Made by a program: the position numbers and the translations under genes. A DNA stretch of 64,000 nt from the NCBI GenBank assembly GCA_037143175.1, contig JBAWZF010000007.1, positions 1-64,000 on the forward strand. The letters run 5' to 3'. The DNA comes from a bacterium (GTDB lineage: Bacteria; Verrucomicrobiota; Kiritimatiellia; CAIKKV01; CAITUY01). Of the stretch, positions 25,918 to 40,704 are shown one piece after another; within the stretch, counting starts at the first letter, position 1; each line of letters begins with the position of its first letter. The notes beneath the pieces were generated by a model, which searched no databases, was not told the DNA's origin, and worked only from the letters and a program-made list of their open reading frames with translations.

Positions 25918-25937
25918 ACACTTAAGGATGGTTTGAA

Positions 25938-26090
25938 ATGCCGAGGGAACTGGTCACTCTCGCTTGTACCGAGTGCAAGCGGCGTAATTATACGACTACG
26001 AAGAACAAACGGCTTACTCCGGATCGTATGGAGATAAAGAAGTACTGCCGATTTGAGAAGAAGCATACGGTGCATAAGGAGACCCGTTAA
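25938..26090 (+). CDS. rpmG: Large ribosomal subunit protein bL33
   Basis: 50 residues, normal length. [17 protein letters not shown] is the typical N-terminal half with the CxxC knuckle; the second half has a single cysteine ([10 protein letters not shown]) instead of a full CxxC, a form common in Gram-negatives. The ATG at 25938 has AAGGATGG upstream. It sits between tuf and tRNA-Trp, the standard place in this cluster. L33 binds near the E site of the 50S subunit. Confidence 0.93.
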   Translation: MPRELVTLACTECKRRNYTTTKNKRLTPDRMEIKKYCRFEKKHTVHKETR

Positions 26091-26105
26091 GGGTTTGCCA
26101 GATAT

Positions 26106-26181
26106 AGGCCAGTAGCTCAATTGGCAGAGCGCCGGTCTCCAAAACCGGAGGTTGGGGGTTCGATGCCCTCCTGGCCTGCCA
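26106..26181 (+). tRNA. trnW-CCA: tRNA-Trp, anticodon CCA
   Basis: 76 nt with encoded CCA. The acceptor AGGCCAG/CTGGCCT pairs perfectly over 7 bp. The anticodon loop CTCCAAA (CCA at 26139-26141) is closed by CCGGT/ACCGG. It stands between rpmG and secE, as in many bacteria. Confidence 0.96.
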
Positions 26182-26201
26182 AATCAGCACGGAGTAATCT
26201 A

Positions 26202-26408
26202 GTGAGCAAAATAGGCGATAGCTTTCAGAAGGTTCAGTTCTTTCTTGCGGATGTGAAGAATGAGCTGCGTAAATCGACCTGGCCCACCCGTGGGGAATTG
26301 GTTGAGTCGACCGTGGTGGTGATTCTGTCAGTTGTATTATTTGCGGTTTTTATTGGTCTTTGCGACGTGGTTTTGAGGCAGGCGATTGGCTTGCTGGCGC
26401 GTCACTAA
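26202..26408 (+). CDS. secE: Preprotein translocase subunit SecE
   Basis: 68 residues from the GTG at 26202, with GGAG seven bases upstream; longer frames would run through the tRNA. FFLADVKNELRKSTWPTRGELVEST is the conserved amphipathic helix plus hinge, seen here in two parts (FLADVKNELRKSTWP and TRGELVEST), followed by one membrane helix. This is the short one-helix SecE form. It clamps SecY in the Sec translocon and precedes nusG as usual. Confidence 0.93.
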   Translation: MSKIGDSFQKVQFFLADVKNELRKSTWPTRGELVESTVVVILSVVLFAVFIGLCDVVLRQAIGLLARH

Positions 26409-26432
26409 CTTTATAGCAAGTCCGGGGTTTTC

Positions 26433-26984
26433 ATGAGTGAAAAACAATGGTTTGTGCTTCATACGTTGACTGGCCAGGAGGCGAAGGTCAAGGAAAGCAT
26501 TGAGCGTCGCCTGGACAAGGAAGAGATGCGCGCCTATGTGGATCAGGTATTGATCCCTACGGAAAAAGTGTCTGAGACCAAAAAAGGGGTTAAGAGTGTC
26601 ATTACGCGGAAGTTTTTCCCGGGCTATGTCCTCGTAAGTATGTCCCTTTATGGTGACGATCGTAAAGTGATTGAGACCGTTTGGTATTTTATTCGCGAAA
26701 CGCCGGGTGTGATTGGATTTGTTGGTGGAGATCGGCCGGCGCCTCTCCGGCCCGATGAAGTAGAACGGCTCCTGTTCCAAGTGGAAGAGAAGAAAGAGAA
26801 AGTTAAGCCGAAAGTGATTTATGACCTGGGTGAGACGGTCAAGATTACGGATGGCCCTTTCATGAATTTTACAGGAACTGTGGATGAAGTGGATGCGGAT
26901 CGCGGGAAGCTTAAGGTCTCGGTTGCGATTTTTGGTCGCACGGCACCCGTGGAACTGGAGTACTGGCAGGTTGAGAGGCAATAA
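26433..26984 (+). CDS. nusG: Transcription termination/antitermination factor NusG
   Basis: 183 residues. The NGN domain (about 1-115) has [18 protein letters not shown] and FPGYVLVSM; the KOW domain (about 128-183) has [16 protein letters not shown]. NusG binds RNA polymerase, suppresses pausing and links it to Rho or the ribosome. It lies between secE and rplK, the canonical place, so this is the housekeeping copy; a paralogue is at 56026. Confidence 0.96.
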   Translation: MSEKQWFVLHTLTGQEAKVKESIERRLDKEEMRAYVDQVLIPTEKVSETKKGVKSVITRKFFPGYVLVSMSLYGDDRKVIETVWYFIRETPGVIGFVGGDRPAPLRPDEVERLLFQVEEKKEKVKPKVIYDLGETVKITDGPFMNFTGTVDEVDADRGKLKVSVAIFGRTAPVELEYWQVERQ

Positions 26985-27033
26985 GCCTACGGATTTGCGG
27001 GTTTCTCGCTAAATCAGATGTCGAGGGAAAGAT

Positions 27034-27459
27034 ATGGCAAAGAAAGTAACAGGAAAAATCAAGCTGCAGATTCCCGCCGGGCAGGCGAATCCGGCACCCC
27101 CAGTCGGGCCGGCACTTGGCCAGCACGGGGTGAATATCATGCAGTTTTGTAAGGAATTTAACGCGGCCACGCAGAATAGTGCTGGCTTGGTGATACCGGT
27201 GGTTATAACCGTTTACCAGGACCGCTCATTCACGTTTATCACGAAGAGCCCGCCCGCCTCATCTTTGTTGAAGCGGTCTGCAGGATTGGCCAAGGGTTCA
27301 GCCCAGCCGAACCGCGACAAGGTTGGCAAGGTGACGCCCCAGCAGGTGCTGGAAATTGCGCGCCAGAAGATGAACGATCTGAATGCGACAGACGAAAACC
27401 ACGCCGCCCGCATGATTGAGGGGACGGCTCGCAGCATGGGAATCGAGGTAATTCGTTAG
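27034..27459 (+). CDS. rplK: Large ribosomal subunit protein uL11
   Basis: 141 residues, standard length. The N-terminal [17 protein letters not shown] segment is the proline-rich part that contacts the GTPase-associated centre of 23S rRNA; the C-terminal domain includes [10 protein letters not shown] and ends in a short GIEVIR tail. Overlap-free, three bases from rplA, so both are made from one message. Confidence 0.97.
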   Translation: MAKKVTGKIKLQIPAGQANPAPPVGPALGQHGVNIMQFCKEFNAATQNSAGLVIPVVITVYQDRSFTFITKSPPASSLLKRSAGLAKGSAQPNRDKVGKVTPQQVLEIARQKMNDLNATDENHAARMIEGTARSMGIEVIR

Positions 27460-27461
27460 CC

Positions 27462-28145
27462 ATGGCGACGCACGGAAAAAAATATCGTAAGGTGGCAGAA
27501 AAGACTGAAAACAAGGTTTACACCGCGTTAGAGGCCATCAGCTTCCTGAAGGCAAATAAAATTGCCAAATTTGATGAAACCGCCGAACTCGCAATTCGGC
27601 TTGGTGTGGATACCAAGAAGACAGATCAGACTGTTCGTGGCACCGTTGCGCTGCCGCATGGAACCGGTAAAGTTGTACGTGTCGCTGTTTTTGCAGCAGG
27701 TGCGGCGGCGGATGCGGCTCGGGCGGCTGGTGCAGATTTCGTGGGTAACGACGATCTAATTGAAAAGGTCAAAGGGGGCTGGGTTGATTTTGATATTGCG
27801 ATCGCGACACCCGATGCCATGAAGGAAGTCCGCAAGCTAGGAAAGGTCTTGGGCCCTCGTGGTCTCATGCCTAATCCGAAAACCGGAACAGTCTCGGATG
27901 ATACCGCTTCTGCGGTTCGTGAGAGCAAGGCCGGGCGTGTGGAGTATCGGATGGATCGTAACGGTAACGTGCAGGTTCCCTTTGGGAAGCTGTCTTTCGA
28001 TGCCGCCAAGCTTCTGGATAATGTCAATGCTGTGATTGCGGCGGTCGCGTCCGCTCGTCCGGCTGCGGCGAAGGGTGTCTTTATTAAACGTTGTACGCTG
28101 AGTTCCACGATGGGGGTTGGCCTCCGCGTTGATGTGCGTGAGTAA
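27462..28145 (+). CDS. rplA: Large ribosomal subunit protein uL1
   Basis: 227 residues. GTVALPHGTGKVVRVAVF and VLGPRGLMPNPKTGTV are hallmarks. L1 forms the mobile stalk near the E site and, in E. coli, represses the rplKA message; I did not identify a matching leader target here. The C-terminal half has the usual SFDAAKLLDN stretch. Confidence 0.97.
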   Translation: MATHGKKYRKVAEKTENKVYTALEAISFLKANKIAKFDETAELAIRLGVDTKKTDQTVRGTVALPHGTGKVVRVAVFAAGAAADAARAAGADFVGNDDLIEKVKGGWVDFDIAIATPDAMKEVRKLGKVLGPRGLMPNPKTGTVSDDTASAVRESKAGRVEYRMDRNGNVQVPFGKLSFDAAKLLDNVNAVIAAVASARPAAAKGVFIKRCTLSSTMGVGLRVDVRE

Positions 28146-28162
28146 CGAAAAGGTTGGGTTCA

Positions 28163-28681
28163 ATGAGACCAGAAAAACAATCAATTCTAGGGGAAATTAC
28201 TTCCCAGGTGAACGATTCAACCTTTGTTTTTGTCGCGGATTATCGCGGCATGAAGGTAGAGCAGTTCTCTGAACTTCGCCGGAAACTCGGCAAAGTGGGT
28301 GCGCGGATGCAAGTGGTGAAAAACCGTTTTTTGCGTCTGATCACCAAAGAAAAGGGATGGCAGCATCTGGATACGTCACTGAAGGGGCAGTCAGCCATTG
28401 TGACGGGGTCAGATGTGGTTCAGGCAGCGAAGACGATTAAGCAGTTTTGTTCTGCGAATAAGTTGCCTGTTGTGAAAGCAGGGGTAATGGGGAATGTGAT
28501 CTTGACATCCTCTCAGATCGATGACCTTGCAGAACTGCCTCCTCGCGAAGTGTTGTTGAGTCAGTTGGTGGGTACTGTGGCGGCTCCGCTTACGCGCTTG
28601 GTTGGCGTGCTGAAGCAAAAGGTGTCATCCATTGTGTACGTGTTGAAGGCAATTGAGGACAAAAAGAACGCAACGAAGTGA
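28163..28681 (+). CDS. rplJ: Large ribosomal subunit protein uL10
   Basis: 172 residues from the ATG at 28163; a TTG at 28154 is less likely. FVFVADYRGMKVEQFSELR and VVKNRFLRLI are typical of the rRNA-binding part; the C-terminal helix (from about 140) carries the L7/L12 dimers. Only 17 bp separate it from rplA, so the long L10-binding leader known from E. coli is absent at this site. Confidence 0.95.
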   Translation: MRPEKQSILGEITSQVNDSTFVFVADYRGMKVEQFSELRRKLGKVGARMQVVKNRFLRLITKEKGWQHLDTSLKGQSAIVTGSDVVQAAKTIKQFCSANKLPVVKAGVMGNVILTSSQIDDLAELPPREVLLSQLVGTVAAPLTRLVGVLKQKVSSIVYVLKAIEDKKNATK

Positions 28682-28717
28682 CGTTTGAGTGTAGTTGATT
28701 AGGAAGGGAGATATACC

Positions 28718-29116
28718 ATGTCTGAAGAAATCAAGTTGGATGCGAAAATGGAAGAGATTGTTAAGGCTGTTGAAAACATGACCGTTTTGGAGCTCTCGCA
28801 GCTCGTGAAGGGTCTTGAACAACGTTTGGGTGTTACGGCATCTGCCCCGATGGGTATGATGGCGGCAGCTCCTGCTGGCGCTCCTGCGGCAGCTGCGGCA
28901 GAGAAAACCGAATTCAATGTCATTCTTGCGGCCGCTGGCAGCAATAAAATTGGTGTTATCAAGGAAATCCGTGGCATTACTGGGCTCGGCTTGAAGGAAT
29001 CCAAGGACCTTGTCGAAGGCGCTCCGAAGTCCGTTAAAGAAGGTATTACCAAGGACGAAGCCGCCAAGATCAAGGAACTCCTTGAGAAGGCTGGCGCGAC
29101 CGTCGAAATCAAGTAA
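28718..29116 (+). CDS. rplL: Large ribosomal subunit protein bL12 (L7/L12)
   Basis: 132 residues. N-terminal dimerisation helices (about 1-35), an alanine-rich hinge of about 25 residues ([15 protein letters not shown]), and the globular C-terminal domain with [26 protein letters not shown] and [11 protein letters not shown], which recruits translation GTPases. GGAAGGGAG precedes the ATG, fitting the high expression needed for a multi-copy stalk protein. Confidence 0.97.
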   Translation: MSEEIKLDAKMEEIVKAVENMTVLELSQLVKGLEQRLGVTASAPMGMMAAAPAGAPAAAAAEKTEFNVILAAAGSNKIGVIKEIRGITGLGLKESKDLVEGAPKSVKEGITKDEAAKIKELLEKAGATVEIK

Positions 29117-29203
29117 CCCTGTTTCAGGGTGGTGTGTTACGACGGGCGGTCGATTGGCCGCGGTGTTGGTGTCCTGGAAACCCGGTGCAACAGGTGCTTG
29201 GAT

Positions 29204-33031
<3,828 letters not shown>

Positions 33032-33059
33032 CGGAGGCGGCGGTAACGCTGAGTCACCT

Positions 33060-36000
33060 ATGTCGGAACGTACCTTTACAAATTCTGCCGCCCGCGAGCG
33101 GCTTGGGATGCCCCTTATGGAGGGGTTTGATTCCGTAAATATCTCATTGGCATCTCCGGAAACAATCCGGGCGTGGAGCCATGGGGAAGTTAAGAACCCG
33201 GAGACCATTAATTACCGTACTTATAAGCCGGAAAAGGGTGGTTTGTTCTGTGAGCGAATATTCGGACCTACTCGTGACTGGGAATGCAGTTGCGGTAAGT
33301 ACAAGCGCATTAAGCACAAAGGGGTAATCTGCGATCGTTGCGGGGTGGAAATAACCCAGTCACGGGTCCGCCGGGAACGCATGGGGCATATTGATCTTGC
33401 AGTGCCTGTATCTCATATTTGGTTTTTCAAATGTACTCCCAGCCGGCTCGGTTTGGTTCTTGATATGACGGCCCGGTCGCTCGAGCGCATTCTCTATTAT
33501 GAAGATTATGTTGTCATTGAACCAGGGGATACGCCGCTTCAAGAAAAGCAGCTTCTGAGTGAGATGGAATATCGGGAAGCTCAGGATAAGTACAGTGATG
33601 CTTTCGTTGCCAAAATCGGCGCTGAAGCTGTCCGTGATCTGATGAAGAAATTGGATCTTGAAAAGGCTATGGTTGAACTTGATGCGCAAATGGAAACGAC
33701 GCGCAGCAAGCAAATCAGGAAGAAGATTTCCAAGAGAATGAAGGTTCTCGAGGGGTTCTTGACAAGTAATGCCCGTCCTGAATGGATGATTTTTGAAGTG
33801 ATGCCTGTGATCCCGCCGGATTTGAGGCCCTTGGTTCCGCTTGAGGGCGGGCGGTTTGCCACATCGGATTTAAATGATCTGTATCGGCGAGTCATCAATC
33901 GCAACAACCGGCTTAAGAATTTGCTTCAGCTGAAAACACCTGACGTCATTATTCGTAATGAAAAACGCATGTTACAGGAAGCTGTGGACGCGGTTATTGA
34001 TAATGGCCGTCATGGTCGCGCCGTCACCGGAGCAGGCAATCGCCCGCTGAAGTCTTTGAGTGATATGCTCAAGGGTAAAGGTGGCCGTTTCCGTCAGAAC
34101 CTTCTTGGGAAACGCGTGGATTATTCCGGGCGTTCTGTGATTGTGGTTGGCCCTGAGCTCAAGCTTCATCAGTGCGGATTGCCGAAAAAGATGGCCCTCG
34201 TTTTGTTCGAGCCGTTTATTATCCGTCGCTTGAAAGAGATGGGAGTTGCTCATACCGTTCGCTCAGCCAAGAAGTTGATCGACAAGCAGTCCGATGAGGT
34301 TTGGGCGATATTGGAAGAGATTACGCGGGACAAGACGGTTATGTTAAACCGTGCTCCTACCCTGCATCGTCTCAGCATTCAATCGTTTGAGCCCACTTTG
34401 GTTGAAGGGGAGGCTATTCAGGTTCATCCTCTCGTGTGTACGGCTTATAACGCTGACTTCGATGGCGATCAGATGGCGGTGCATGTGCCTCTTTCCATTG
34501 AGGCTCAGATCGAGTCCCGTCTGTTGATGCTTTCACCGCACAATGTGTTCTCGCCTTCAAGCGGAAGACCGGTGATGACGCCCACACAGGACATTGCCTT
34601 GGGGATTTATTATCTTACGTCTTCAGCGCAAAAAGATCGCATTAAGGAAGCCCGTCGTAAAAAAGAAGGTAAGGCCATTGAGCAGGAACGCCTTCCGATT
34701 TTTTCCGAAGCCAGTGAGGTTCGTCTTGCGTATGATGATGGTGCGTTGAAGATTCACCATCGGATACGATTTAAAAATCCAGATTTTCAACGTAAGACGG
34801 TGTTCGGAGATGTTAATTCTAAGATGCTTGTGACGACGGTGGGTCGCGTCTTCTTTAATGAAATTCTACCGAGTACCCTTGGGTTTGTAAATCGGTGTTG
34901 CGATAAGTCGTTCCTGGGTAAATTGATTTGGCATTGTTACCGTGCAAGCGGGAACACTGAAACCGTGCGGGTTCTCGATAGTCTCAAAAATATCGGGTTT
35001 GAGCACGCAACCCTGGCTGGAATTTCAATTGGTCTGTCCGATATGATCATCCCAATTGAAAAGGAAGAGATTATTGCCAGAGCGCACAAGTCGGTGGCTG
35101 AAGTGGAAAGTCAATACCGGCGCGGTATCATTACCGATGGTGAGCGTTACAATAAGATCGTGGATATCTGGACGCAGGCCACTGACGAAACGTCTACGGC
35201 CATGTATCGCGCCATTGAAGAGAATGGCGATAGCGATGAGGCTAATCCGATCTTTATGATGGTTGATTCCAAGGCTCGTGGTAGCCGCCAGCAGATTCGG
35301 CAGTTGGCCGGTATGCGGGGTTTGATGGCCAAGCCGTCTGGTGAAATTATTGAGCGCCCGATTGTTTCGAATTTCCGGGAAGGCTTGAGCGTTCTGGAGT
35401 ATTTCATCAGTACTCACGGAGCGCGTAAGGGATTGGCTGATACCGCGCTTAAAACTGCTGATGCAGGATATCTGACCCGTAAGTTGGTTGATGTGGCTCA
35501 AGATGTGAGAATTATTGAGCAGGATTGCAATACCCTTAATGGTATCGAAGTCAAGGCGATCGGTGAAGGCGATGAAAACATGGTGTCACTGGCGGACCGT
35601 TTGAAAGGGCGTACTGCGCTCAATGATATTGTCAATCCGGTGACGCGCGAAGTGATTGTTCCGGCAGGTGGACTGATTGATGAAGTGGTCGCCGACGTTA
35701 TCATGAACGCTGATATCGAGAAGGTCAGGATCCGGAGTGTACTGACCTGTGAATCAAAACGTGGTATCTGTGCGAAGTGCTATGGGCGGGATTTGTCAAA
35801 TGGCAATCCTGTCGAAATCGGTACGGCTGTTGGTATTATTGCCGCTCAGTCGATCGGTGAGCCCGGTACACAGTTGACCATGCGTACCTTCCATATTGGT
35901 GGTACCGCCAGCGCCGTGTTCAAGCAGCCCCATGTCATCTCGAAGCATGATGGTACCATTCAGTACATCAATATGCGTACCGTTGTGAATGAACAGGGAA

Positions 36001-37241
36001 GCTTTGTAGTATTGAACAAAAACGGTTCAGTATGCGTATTTGATGATACCGGTCGAGAAGTGGAACGACATTCGATTGCGATCGGTGCGCTCATCTCGGT
36101 GGCAGATGGCGGACGCGTCAAGAAAACGCAAAGTTTCATTGAGTGGGATCCGTATAGTGTGCCGATTCTGGCCGAGAAGGCGGGCTCGGTGCATTTCCAG
36201 GGATTCATTGAAAATGTGACCGTTAAGAAAGATGTAGATCAGTCGACCGGGCTGATGGGAACCGTTGTCCTTGAGCATAAAGAGGATTTGCATCCGCAGA
36301 TCGTTGTAACTCATGGCCATAATGAGCCTGCCTCTATCTATAATATTCCTGCCGGCGCCCACGTCATGATCAAGGACGGCAAAAAAGTCACCGCGGGTGA
36401 AGTGCTTGCCAAGACGCCTCGTAAGGAGTCTAAGACCAAGGACATCACCGGTGGTCTTCCTCGTGTGGCGGAACTTTTTGAGGCTCGACGTCCCAAGGAT
36501 GCTGCTGAAATTGCGAAGATTGACGGAATTGTTGATTTTGGAGCGAATCAACGCGGACGGCGATGTCTGCTTATTCGCGATTCCGTCACCAATGATGAAG
36601 AACAGCATCTGATCCCGATGGGAAAACATATTGTTGTCTATAAAGGTGACTATGTGCAAAAGGGCCAGCAATTAACAGAAGGGCCGATTGTGCCTCAGGA
36701 AATTCTGGAAATTTGCGGACCGCAAGAGCTTCAGGAATATCTTGTTAATCAGGTGCAGGAGGTGTATCGGCTGCAGGGTGTTGAGATCAATGACAAGCAT
36801 ATTGAAATCATCGTCAGGCAGATGTTGCGCAAGGTCCGGATTACGGATGCCGGTGACACCGATTTCCTCTGGGGTGAGCAAGTTGAAAAACAGGCTTTTC
36901 AGGAAGTCAATGCGAAAGCGTCGGCAGAAGGAAAGCGTGCGGCAGAGGCTTCTCCCGCTCTTCTGGGGATTACGAAGGCAGCCTTGGAAACTGAAAGTTT
37001 CATTTCGGCGGCCTCGTTCCAAGACACTACGCGTGTCCTTACGGAAGCGGCTACCTTGGGACGTGTTGATACCTTGTACGGATTTAAAGAGAACGTGATC
37101 ATGGGGCATTTGATACCTGGCGGGACAGGCTTCCCTATGTTCAGGAATATAAAATTAGTGCCCTTGGCGGAGCCAATTCCTGAAGAGGATCTGCGCCAGG
37201 AGAGTGAAGAGTTAAAGAAAGCCAAGGAGCTTCTTGGATAA
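33060..37241 (+). CDS. rpoC: DNA-directed RNA polymerase subunit beta prime
   Basis: 1393 residues from the ATG at 33060. The N-terminal zinc ribbon is [20 protein letters not shown], the active-site Mg loop is [13 protein letters not shown], and the second zinc site is [16 protein letters not shown]. The trigger loop region ([20 protein letters not shown]) and the bridge helix before it are conserved. It lies 28 bp after rpoB; the two subunits are separate, not fused. Confidence 0.97.
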   Translation: MSERTFTNSAARERLGMPLMEGFDSVNISLASPETIRAWSHGEVKNPETINYRTYKPEKGGLFCERIFGPTRDWECSCGKYKRIKHKGVICDRCGVEITQSRVRRERMGHIDLAVPVSHIWFFKCTPSRLGLVLDMTARSLERILYYEDYVVIEPGDTPLQEKQLLSEMEYREAQDKYSDAFVAKIGAEAVRDLMKKLDLEKAMVELDAQMETTRSKQIRKKISKRMKVLEGFLTSNARPEWMIFEVMPVIPPDLRPLVPLEGGRFATSDLNDLYRRVINRNNRLKNLLQLKTPDVIIRNEKRMLQEAVDAVIDNGRHGRAVTGAGNRPLKSLSDMLKGKGGRFRQNLLGKRVDYSGRSVIVVGPELKLHQCGLPKKMALVLFEPFIIRRLKEMGVAHTVRSAKKLIDKQSDEVWAILEEITRDKTVMLNRAPTLHRLSIQSFEPTLVEGEAIQVHPLVCTAYNADFDGDQMAVHVPLSIEAQIESRLLMLSPHNVFSPSSGRPVMTPTQDIALGIYYLTSSAQKDRIKEARRKKEGKAIEQERLPIFSEASEVRLAYDDGALKIHHRIRFKNPDFQRKTVFGDVNSKMLVTTVGRVFFNEILPSTLGFVNRCCDKSFLGKLIWHCYRASGNTETVRVLDSLKNIGFEHATLAGISIGLSDMIIPIEKEEIIARAHKSVAEVESQYRRGIITDGERYNKIVDIWTQATDETSTAMYRAIEENGDSDEANPIFMMVDSKARGSRQQIRQLAGMRGLMAKPSGEIIERPIVSNFREGLSVLEYFISTHGARKGLADTALKTADAGYLTRKLVDVAQDVRIIEQDCNTLNGIEVKAIGEGDENMVSLADRLKGRTALNDIVNPVTREVIVPAGGLIDEVVADVIMNADIEKVRIRSVLTCESKRGICAKCYGRDLSNGNPVEIGTAVGIIAAQSIGEPGTQLTMRTFHIGGTASAVFKQPHVISKHDGTIQYINMRTVVNEQGSFVVLNKNGSVCVFDDTGREVERHSIAIGALISVADGGRVKKTQSFIEWDPYSVPILAEKAGSVHFQGFIENVTVKKDVDQSTGLMGTVVLEHKEDLHPQIVVTHGHNEPASIYNIPAGAHVMIKDGKKVTAGEVLAKTPRKESKTKDITGGLPRVAELFEARRPKDAAEIAKIDGIVDFGANQRGRRCLLIRDSVTNDEEQHLIPMGKHIVVYKGDYVQKGQQLTEGPIVPQEILEICGPQELQEYLVNQVQEVYRLQGVEINDKHIEIIVRQMLRKVRITDAGDTDFLWGEQVEKQAFQEVNAKASAEGKRAAEASPALLGITKAALETESFISAASFQDTTRVLTEAATLGRVDTLYGFKENVIMGHLIPGGTGFPMFRNIKLVPLAEPIPEEDLRQESEELKKAKELLG

Positions 37242-37309
37242 CGCTTGACAAGAAGGCGATGCTTAGGGCATCTTTATACGCTTTGCGTTTGAAGGGATAA
37301 CAAAAATTT

Positions 37310-37687
37310 ATGCCAACGATTAATCAACTTGTAAAATACGGACGTAAACAGGTCCGATATAAAAGCAAATCACCTGCGCTGAAGAATTGTCCTCAGCGTA
37401 GAGGGGTATGTCTCTCAGTTAAGACGCAGACGCCTAAGAAGCCGAATTCGGCGTTACGTAAAGTAGCGCGTGTTCGTCTGACAAACGGCGAGGAAGTGAC
37501 GGCTTACATCCCTGGCGAAGGGCACAATTTGCAGGAGCATAGTGTTGTGCTTGTGCGTGGCGGGCGTGTAAAGGACTTGCCTGGTGTTCGCTACCACATT
37601 GTTCGTGGGACTTTGGACACATTAGGCGTTGATGGACGGCACAGGGGCCGTTCCAAATATGGCGTCAAAACACCGAAACAAGCGTAG
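37310..37687 (+). CDS. rpsL: Small ribosomal subunit protein uS12
   Basis: 125 residues. [20 protein letters not shown] and [18 protein letters not shown] are the decoding-centre loops; the lysine in KKPNS is the streptomycin-sensitive form. It lies 68 bp after rpoC and 14 bp before rpsG, the usual str-operon order. The gap to rpoC has a short GATGC/GCATC stem but no clear promoter. Confidence 0.97.
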   Translation: MPTINQLVKYGRKQVRYKSKSPALKNCPQRRGVCLSVKTQTPKKPNSALRKVARVRLTNGEEVTAYIPGEGHNLQEHSVVLVRGGRVKDLPGVRYHIVRGTLDTLGVDGRHRGRSKYGVKTPKQA

Positions 37688-37701
37688 GATGGCGCAAGAT
37701 C

Positions 37702-38175
37702 ATGGGACGAAGACGAAGAGCAGTACGGCGGACGGTTGACCCGGATCCGAAATTTAACAGCGAGCTGGTTGGCCGGCTCGTCAACCACCTGATGAAGGTG
37801 GGGAAAAAATCGGTTTCGGTTAATATTGTATACGATGCCTTGAAAGTCATTCAGGAGAAACATCCTGATGGCGATCCACTTGAGATCATTTTAAGGGCAA
37901 TTAGCAATGTGAGTCCGAAAGTCGAAGTCAAGTCGCGCCGGGTGGGTGGGGCGACGTATCAGGTGCCGGTTGAGGTTTCGCCTGATCGCCAAGGGGCTTT
38001 GGCCATGCGTTGGATTATGCAGTATGCCAAGACGCGAAAAGGTGTTCCGATGCGTCGGGCTTTAGCGCAAGAGATTTTGGATGCATATGCCGAACAGGGA
38101 AATGCGATCAAGAAACGCGATGAAACGCATAAGATGGCGCAAGCGAATAAAGCTTTTGCTCATTATCGATGGTAG
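37702..38175 (+). CDS. rpsG: Small ribosomal subunit protein uS7
   Basis: 157 residues. RRRAVRRTVDPDPKFNSELV, the conserved KPxVEVKSRRVGGATYQVPVEV core (seen as VEVKSRRVGGATYQVPVEV) and the C-terminal HKMAQANKAFAHYRW match bacterial S7. S7 nucleates assembly of the 30S head and in E. coli represses its own operon. A terminator-like hairpin follows before fusA. Confidence 0.97.
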   Translation: MGRRRRAVRRTVDPDPKFNSELVGRLVNHLMKVGKKSVSVNIVYDALKVIQEKHPDGDPLEIILRAISNVSPKVEVKSRRVGGATYQVPVEVSPDRQGALAMRWIMQYAKTRKGVPMRRALAQEILDAYAEQGNAIKKRDETHKMAQANKAFAHYRW

Positions 38176-38193
38176 TGGTTAAAAATTGATAAA

Positions 38194-38231
38194 TCCCGTC
38201 GGCCTCTCGAGCGGCGGGACTTGTTTTGTTT
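38194..38231 (+). terminator. Terminator-like hairpin between rpsG and fusA
   Basis: TCCCGTCG at 38194-38201 pairs with CGGCGGGA at 38212-38219 (one G-U pair) around a 10-base loop, followed by CTTGTTTTGTTT. The T-rich tail is interrupted, so it is probably a partial terminator or attenuator that lowers fusA relative to rpsLG. Confidence 0.5.
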
Positions 38232-38242
38232 AGTAGACGAAA

Positions 38243-40378
38243 ATGGAAACTGTATTGGAACAGAATAAACAAAGTGGAGCGGCAGGGGAGTCCCGTCAGC
38301 GTGAAGCTGCGGATCGCCTCAAGCCGTTATCTGCTGTTCGCAATATCGGAGTCATTGCCCACATTGACGCAGGCAAGACTACGACCAGCGAACGTATTCT
38401 GTTTTATGCAGGACGTGTGCATCGTATGGGAGAGGTGCATGACGGAACTGCGGTTATGGACTGGATGCCGCAGGAAAAAGAACGTGGCATCACCATAACC
38501 AGCGCGGCGACCATGTGTTTTTGGCGAGATCATCAGATTAATCTCATAGACACCCCGGGGCATGTGGACTTTACCGTTGAAGTTGAGCGATCGTTGAGGG
38601 TGCTTGATGGTGCTGTTGTTGTATTCTGTGGTGTAGGTGGCGTTCAGCCGCAGTCTGAAACGGTTTGGCACCAGGCGGATCGGTATCATGTACCCCGGAT
38701 TGCTTTTGTCAATAAAATGGATCGGGTCGGGGCTAATTTTGGCGCCGTAGTTGAACAGATTCGAACGCGGCTTGGGGCATTGCCGGTACCGATTCAAATT
38801 CCCTGGGGCAGTGAGGAGAATTTTGCGGGCATTGTTGATCTGGTCACGATGCAGGCGATCTCTTTTGATGAGACCACCTTCGGATCCACTCTGAAATATC
38901 TACCCATTCCCAGCGAAATAGCCGTTGATGCCGAGCGTGCGCGGGCTAACATGATTGAAGTGTTGGCCGAGCATGACGAGCAGGTGCTTGAGGCCTATCT
39001 TGAGTGTCCGGATGTGTCTTCTGAGATTCTCAAGGCGGGGTTGCGTCGTGCCACCCTGGCTCAGAAAATTACGCCGGTTTTATGTGGTTCATCGCTGCGC
39101 AATAAAGGGGTTCAGAATTTACTTGATGCGGTTGTCGAGTTTCTCCCTTCGCCGCTGGATGTCCCGCCGATTCAGGGGGAGCATCCCAAAACCAAGGAAT
39201 TGGTGACGCGTGAGGCCGATGATTCGGCACCTCAAAGTGCATTAGTTTTTAAATTAATGAGTGATCCCTATATGGGGCGGATGGCTTTTGTTCGCGTCTA
39301 TTCGGGGCAGATCAAGCAGGGCCAGAATGTTTTTAACCCTCGGACGAAGAAACGTGAGCGGGTGATGAAGCTGGTTTTCTTGCATGCCGATGACCGTAAG
39401 GATGTGGATGTCATTCATGCTGGTGAAATTGGTGCGATTATCGGACTGAAGACGGTGACGACAGGGGATACACTTTGTGCTGAGAACATGCCTGTTGAGC
39501 TTGAGCGTATTCGTTTCCCGGAGCCGGTTATATCAATGGCTATTGAGCCAAAGTCCCAGGCCGACCGGGATAAATTAATTGAAGCTTTAAGCGCGCTTTC
39601 AGCCGAAGATCCTACTTGTGTAGTTTCGAAAGATGCGGATTCCGGTCAAACCCTGTTGAGTGGAATGGGTGAGTTGCATCTTGAAATTTTGAAAGACCGT
39701 ATGTTTCGTGAATTTAAAGTCCAGGCGAATGCCGGTCGTCCAATGGTTTCATATCGGGAAACCATAACCGCCAGGGGACATGGGACATGTCAGTTTGATC
39801 GTGAGATCGGGGGCCAGCGGCAATTTGGAGAAGTAGTTCTTGATGTCGAACCTGCGGAACGGGGTTCGGGCGTCGAGGTGAAATTTGAGGTTCCTCAGAA
39901 TCGCATTCCTTCAGCCTTCCGGGCCAGTGTTGAAGAAGGAATTCGTGATGGGTTGACAACAGGCGTCCTTGCCAACTATTCGTTGGTGGATGTAAAGGTG
40001 CGAGTGGTGGGCGGAGATTTTCGCGATCAGGAATCCACGGAGATGGCATTCAGGACTGCGGGAGTTATGGCATTGCGGGATGCGGTTAAGGGCGCAAAAC
40101 CAGCAATTCTTGAGCCCATCATGTCTCTGGAGATTATACTTCCAGCAGAGCATCTGGGTGATGTGCTGAACGATGTGAGCGCCAGGCGCGGCCATGTTCA
40201 GAATATGGTTGGGAAAGAAACTGTGCAGGTAATCCATGCGCGGGTTCCGTTGGCGGAACTTTTTGGTTACTCTACTGCTATCCGGTCATTAACCCGGGGG
40301 CGTGCGAGTTACACTATGGAGCCGGCCTGTTTTGATGTGGTGCCGGAGGCGATACAAAAGCAACTTCTGGAACGGTGA
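38243..40378 (+). CDS. fusA: Elongation factor G
   Basis: 711 residues. G1 AHIDAGKTT, switch [12 protein letters not shown] (normal, unlike tuf), G3 [10 protein letters not shown]4 NKMDR and the domain IV/V parts ([23 protein letters not shown]-like [10 protein letters not shown]) are complete. The N-terminus has about 30 extra residues before the GTPase core ([17 protein letters not shown]), longer than usual but without a known function. EF-G drives translocation and ribosome recycling. Confidence 0.97.
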   Translation: METVLEQNKQSGAAGESRQREAADRLKPLSAVRNIGVIAHIDAGKTTTSERILFYAGRVHRMGEVHDGTAVMDWMPQEKERGITITSAATMCFWRDHQINLIDTPGHVDFTVEVERSLRVLDGAVVVFCGVGGVQPQSETVWHQADRYHVPRIAFVNKMDRVGANFGAVVEQIRTRLGALPVPIQIPWGSEENFAGIVDLVTMQAISFDETTFGSTLKYLPIPSEIAVDAERARANMIEVLAEHDEQVLEAYLECPDVSSEILKAGLRRATLAQKITPVLCGSSLRNKGVQNLLDAVVEFLPSPLDVPPIQGEHPKTKELVTREADDSAPQSALVFKLMSDPYMGRMAFVRVYSGQIKQGQNVFNPRTKKRERVMKLVFLHADDRKDVDVIHAGEIGAIIGLKTVTTGDTLCAENMPVELERIRFPEPVISMAIEPKSQADRDKLIEALSALSAEDPTCVVSKDADSGQTLLSGMGELHLEILKDRMFREFKVQANAGRPMVSYRETITARGHGTCQFDREIGGQRQFGEVVLDVEPAERGSGVEVKFEVPQNRIPSAFRASVEEGIRDGLTTGVLANYSLVDVKVRVVGGDFRDQESTEMAFRTAGVMALRDAVKGAKPAILEPIMSLEIILPAEHLGDVLNDVSARRGHVQNMVGKETVQVIHARVPLAELFGYSTAIRSLTRGRASYTMEPACFDVVPEAIQKQLLER

Positions 40379-40382
40379 GTGA

Positions 40383-40694
40383 ATGATGGAAAAGCAACGA
40401 ATACGCATACGTTTGAAAGCCTACGACTATCGGGTACTGGATCAGTCAGTGTCTGATATTGTAGAGACGGCAAAAAGGACGGGAGCCCGGGTCGTTGGAC
40501 CGATTCCCATGCCCACGCGCATTGAAAGTTATAGTGTCAACCGAAGTGTTCATGTCGATAAAAAATCGATGGAACAATTTGAAGTTCGCACGCATAAACG
40601 GTTGTTGGACATTGTGGAGCCGACGGCAAGAACGGTGGATGAGCTGAAGAAGCTCAACATGCCGGCCGGCGTAGATATAACGATCAAGATTTAA
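40383..40694 (+). CDS. rpsJ: Small ribosomal subunit protein uS10
   Basis: 103 residues; ATG codons at 40383 and 40386 both possible. [31 protein letters not shown] and [11 protein letters not shown] are standard. S10 is also the NusB partner NusE in rRNA antitermination. It starts four bases after fusA, so the S10 operon is joined to the str operon with no tuf copy between them. Confidence 0.97.
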   Translation: MMEKQRIRIRLKAYDYRVLDQSVSDIVETAKRTGARVVGPIPMPTRIESYSVNRSVHVDKKSMEQFEVRTHKRLLDIVEPTARTVDELKKLNMPAGVDITIKI

Positions 40695-40704
40695 GCAGGT
40701 AGCC

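Noticed and set aside
37242-37309. TTGACA before rpsL as a promoter
   Set aside because: The only TTATAC-like -10 is 23 bp away, too far for sigma-70.
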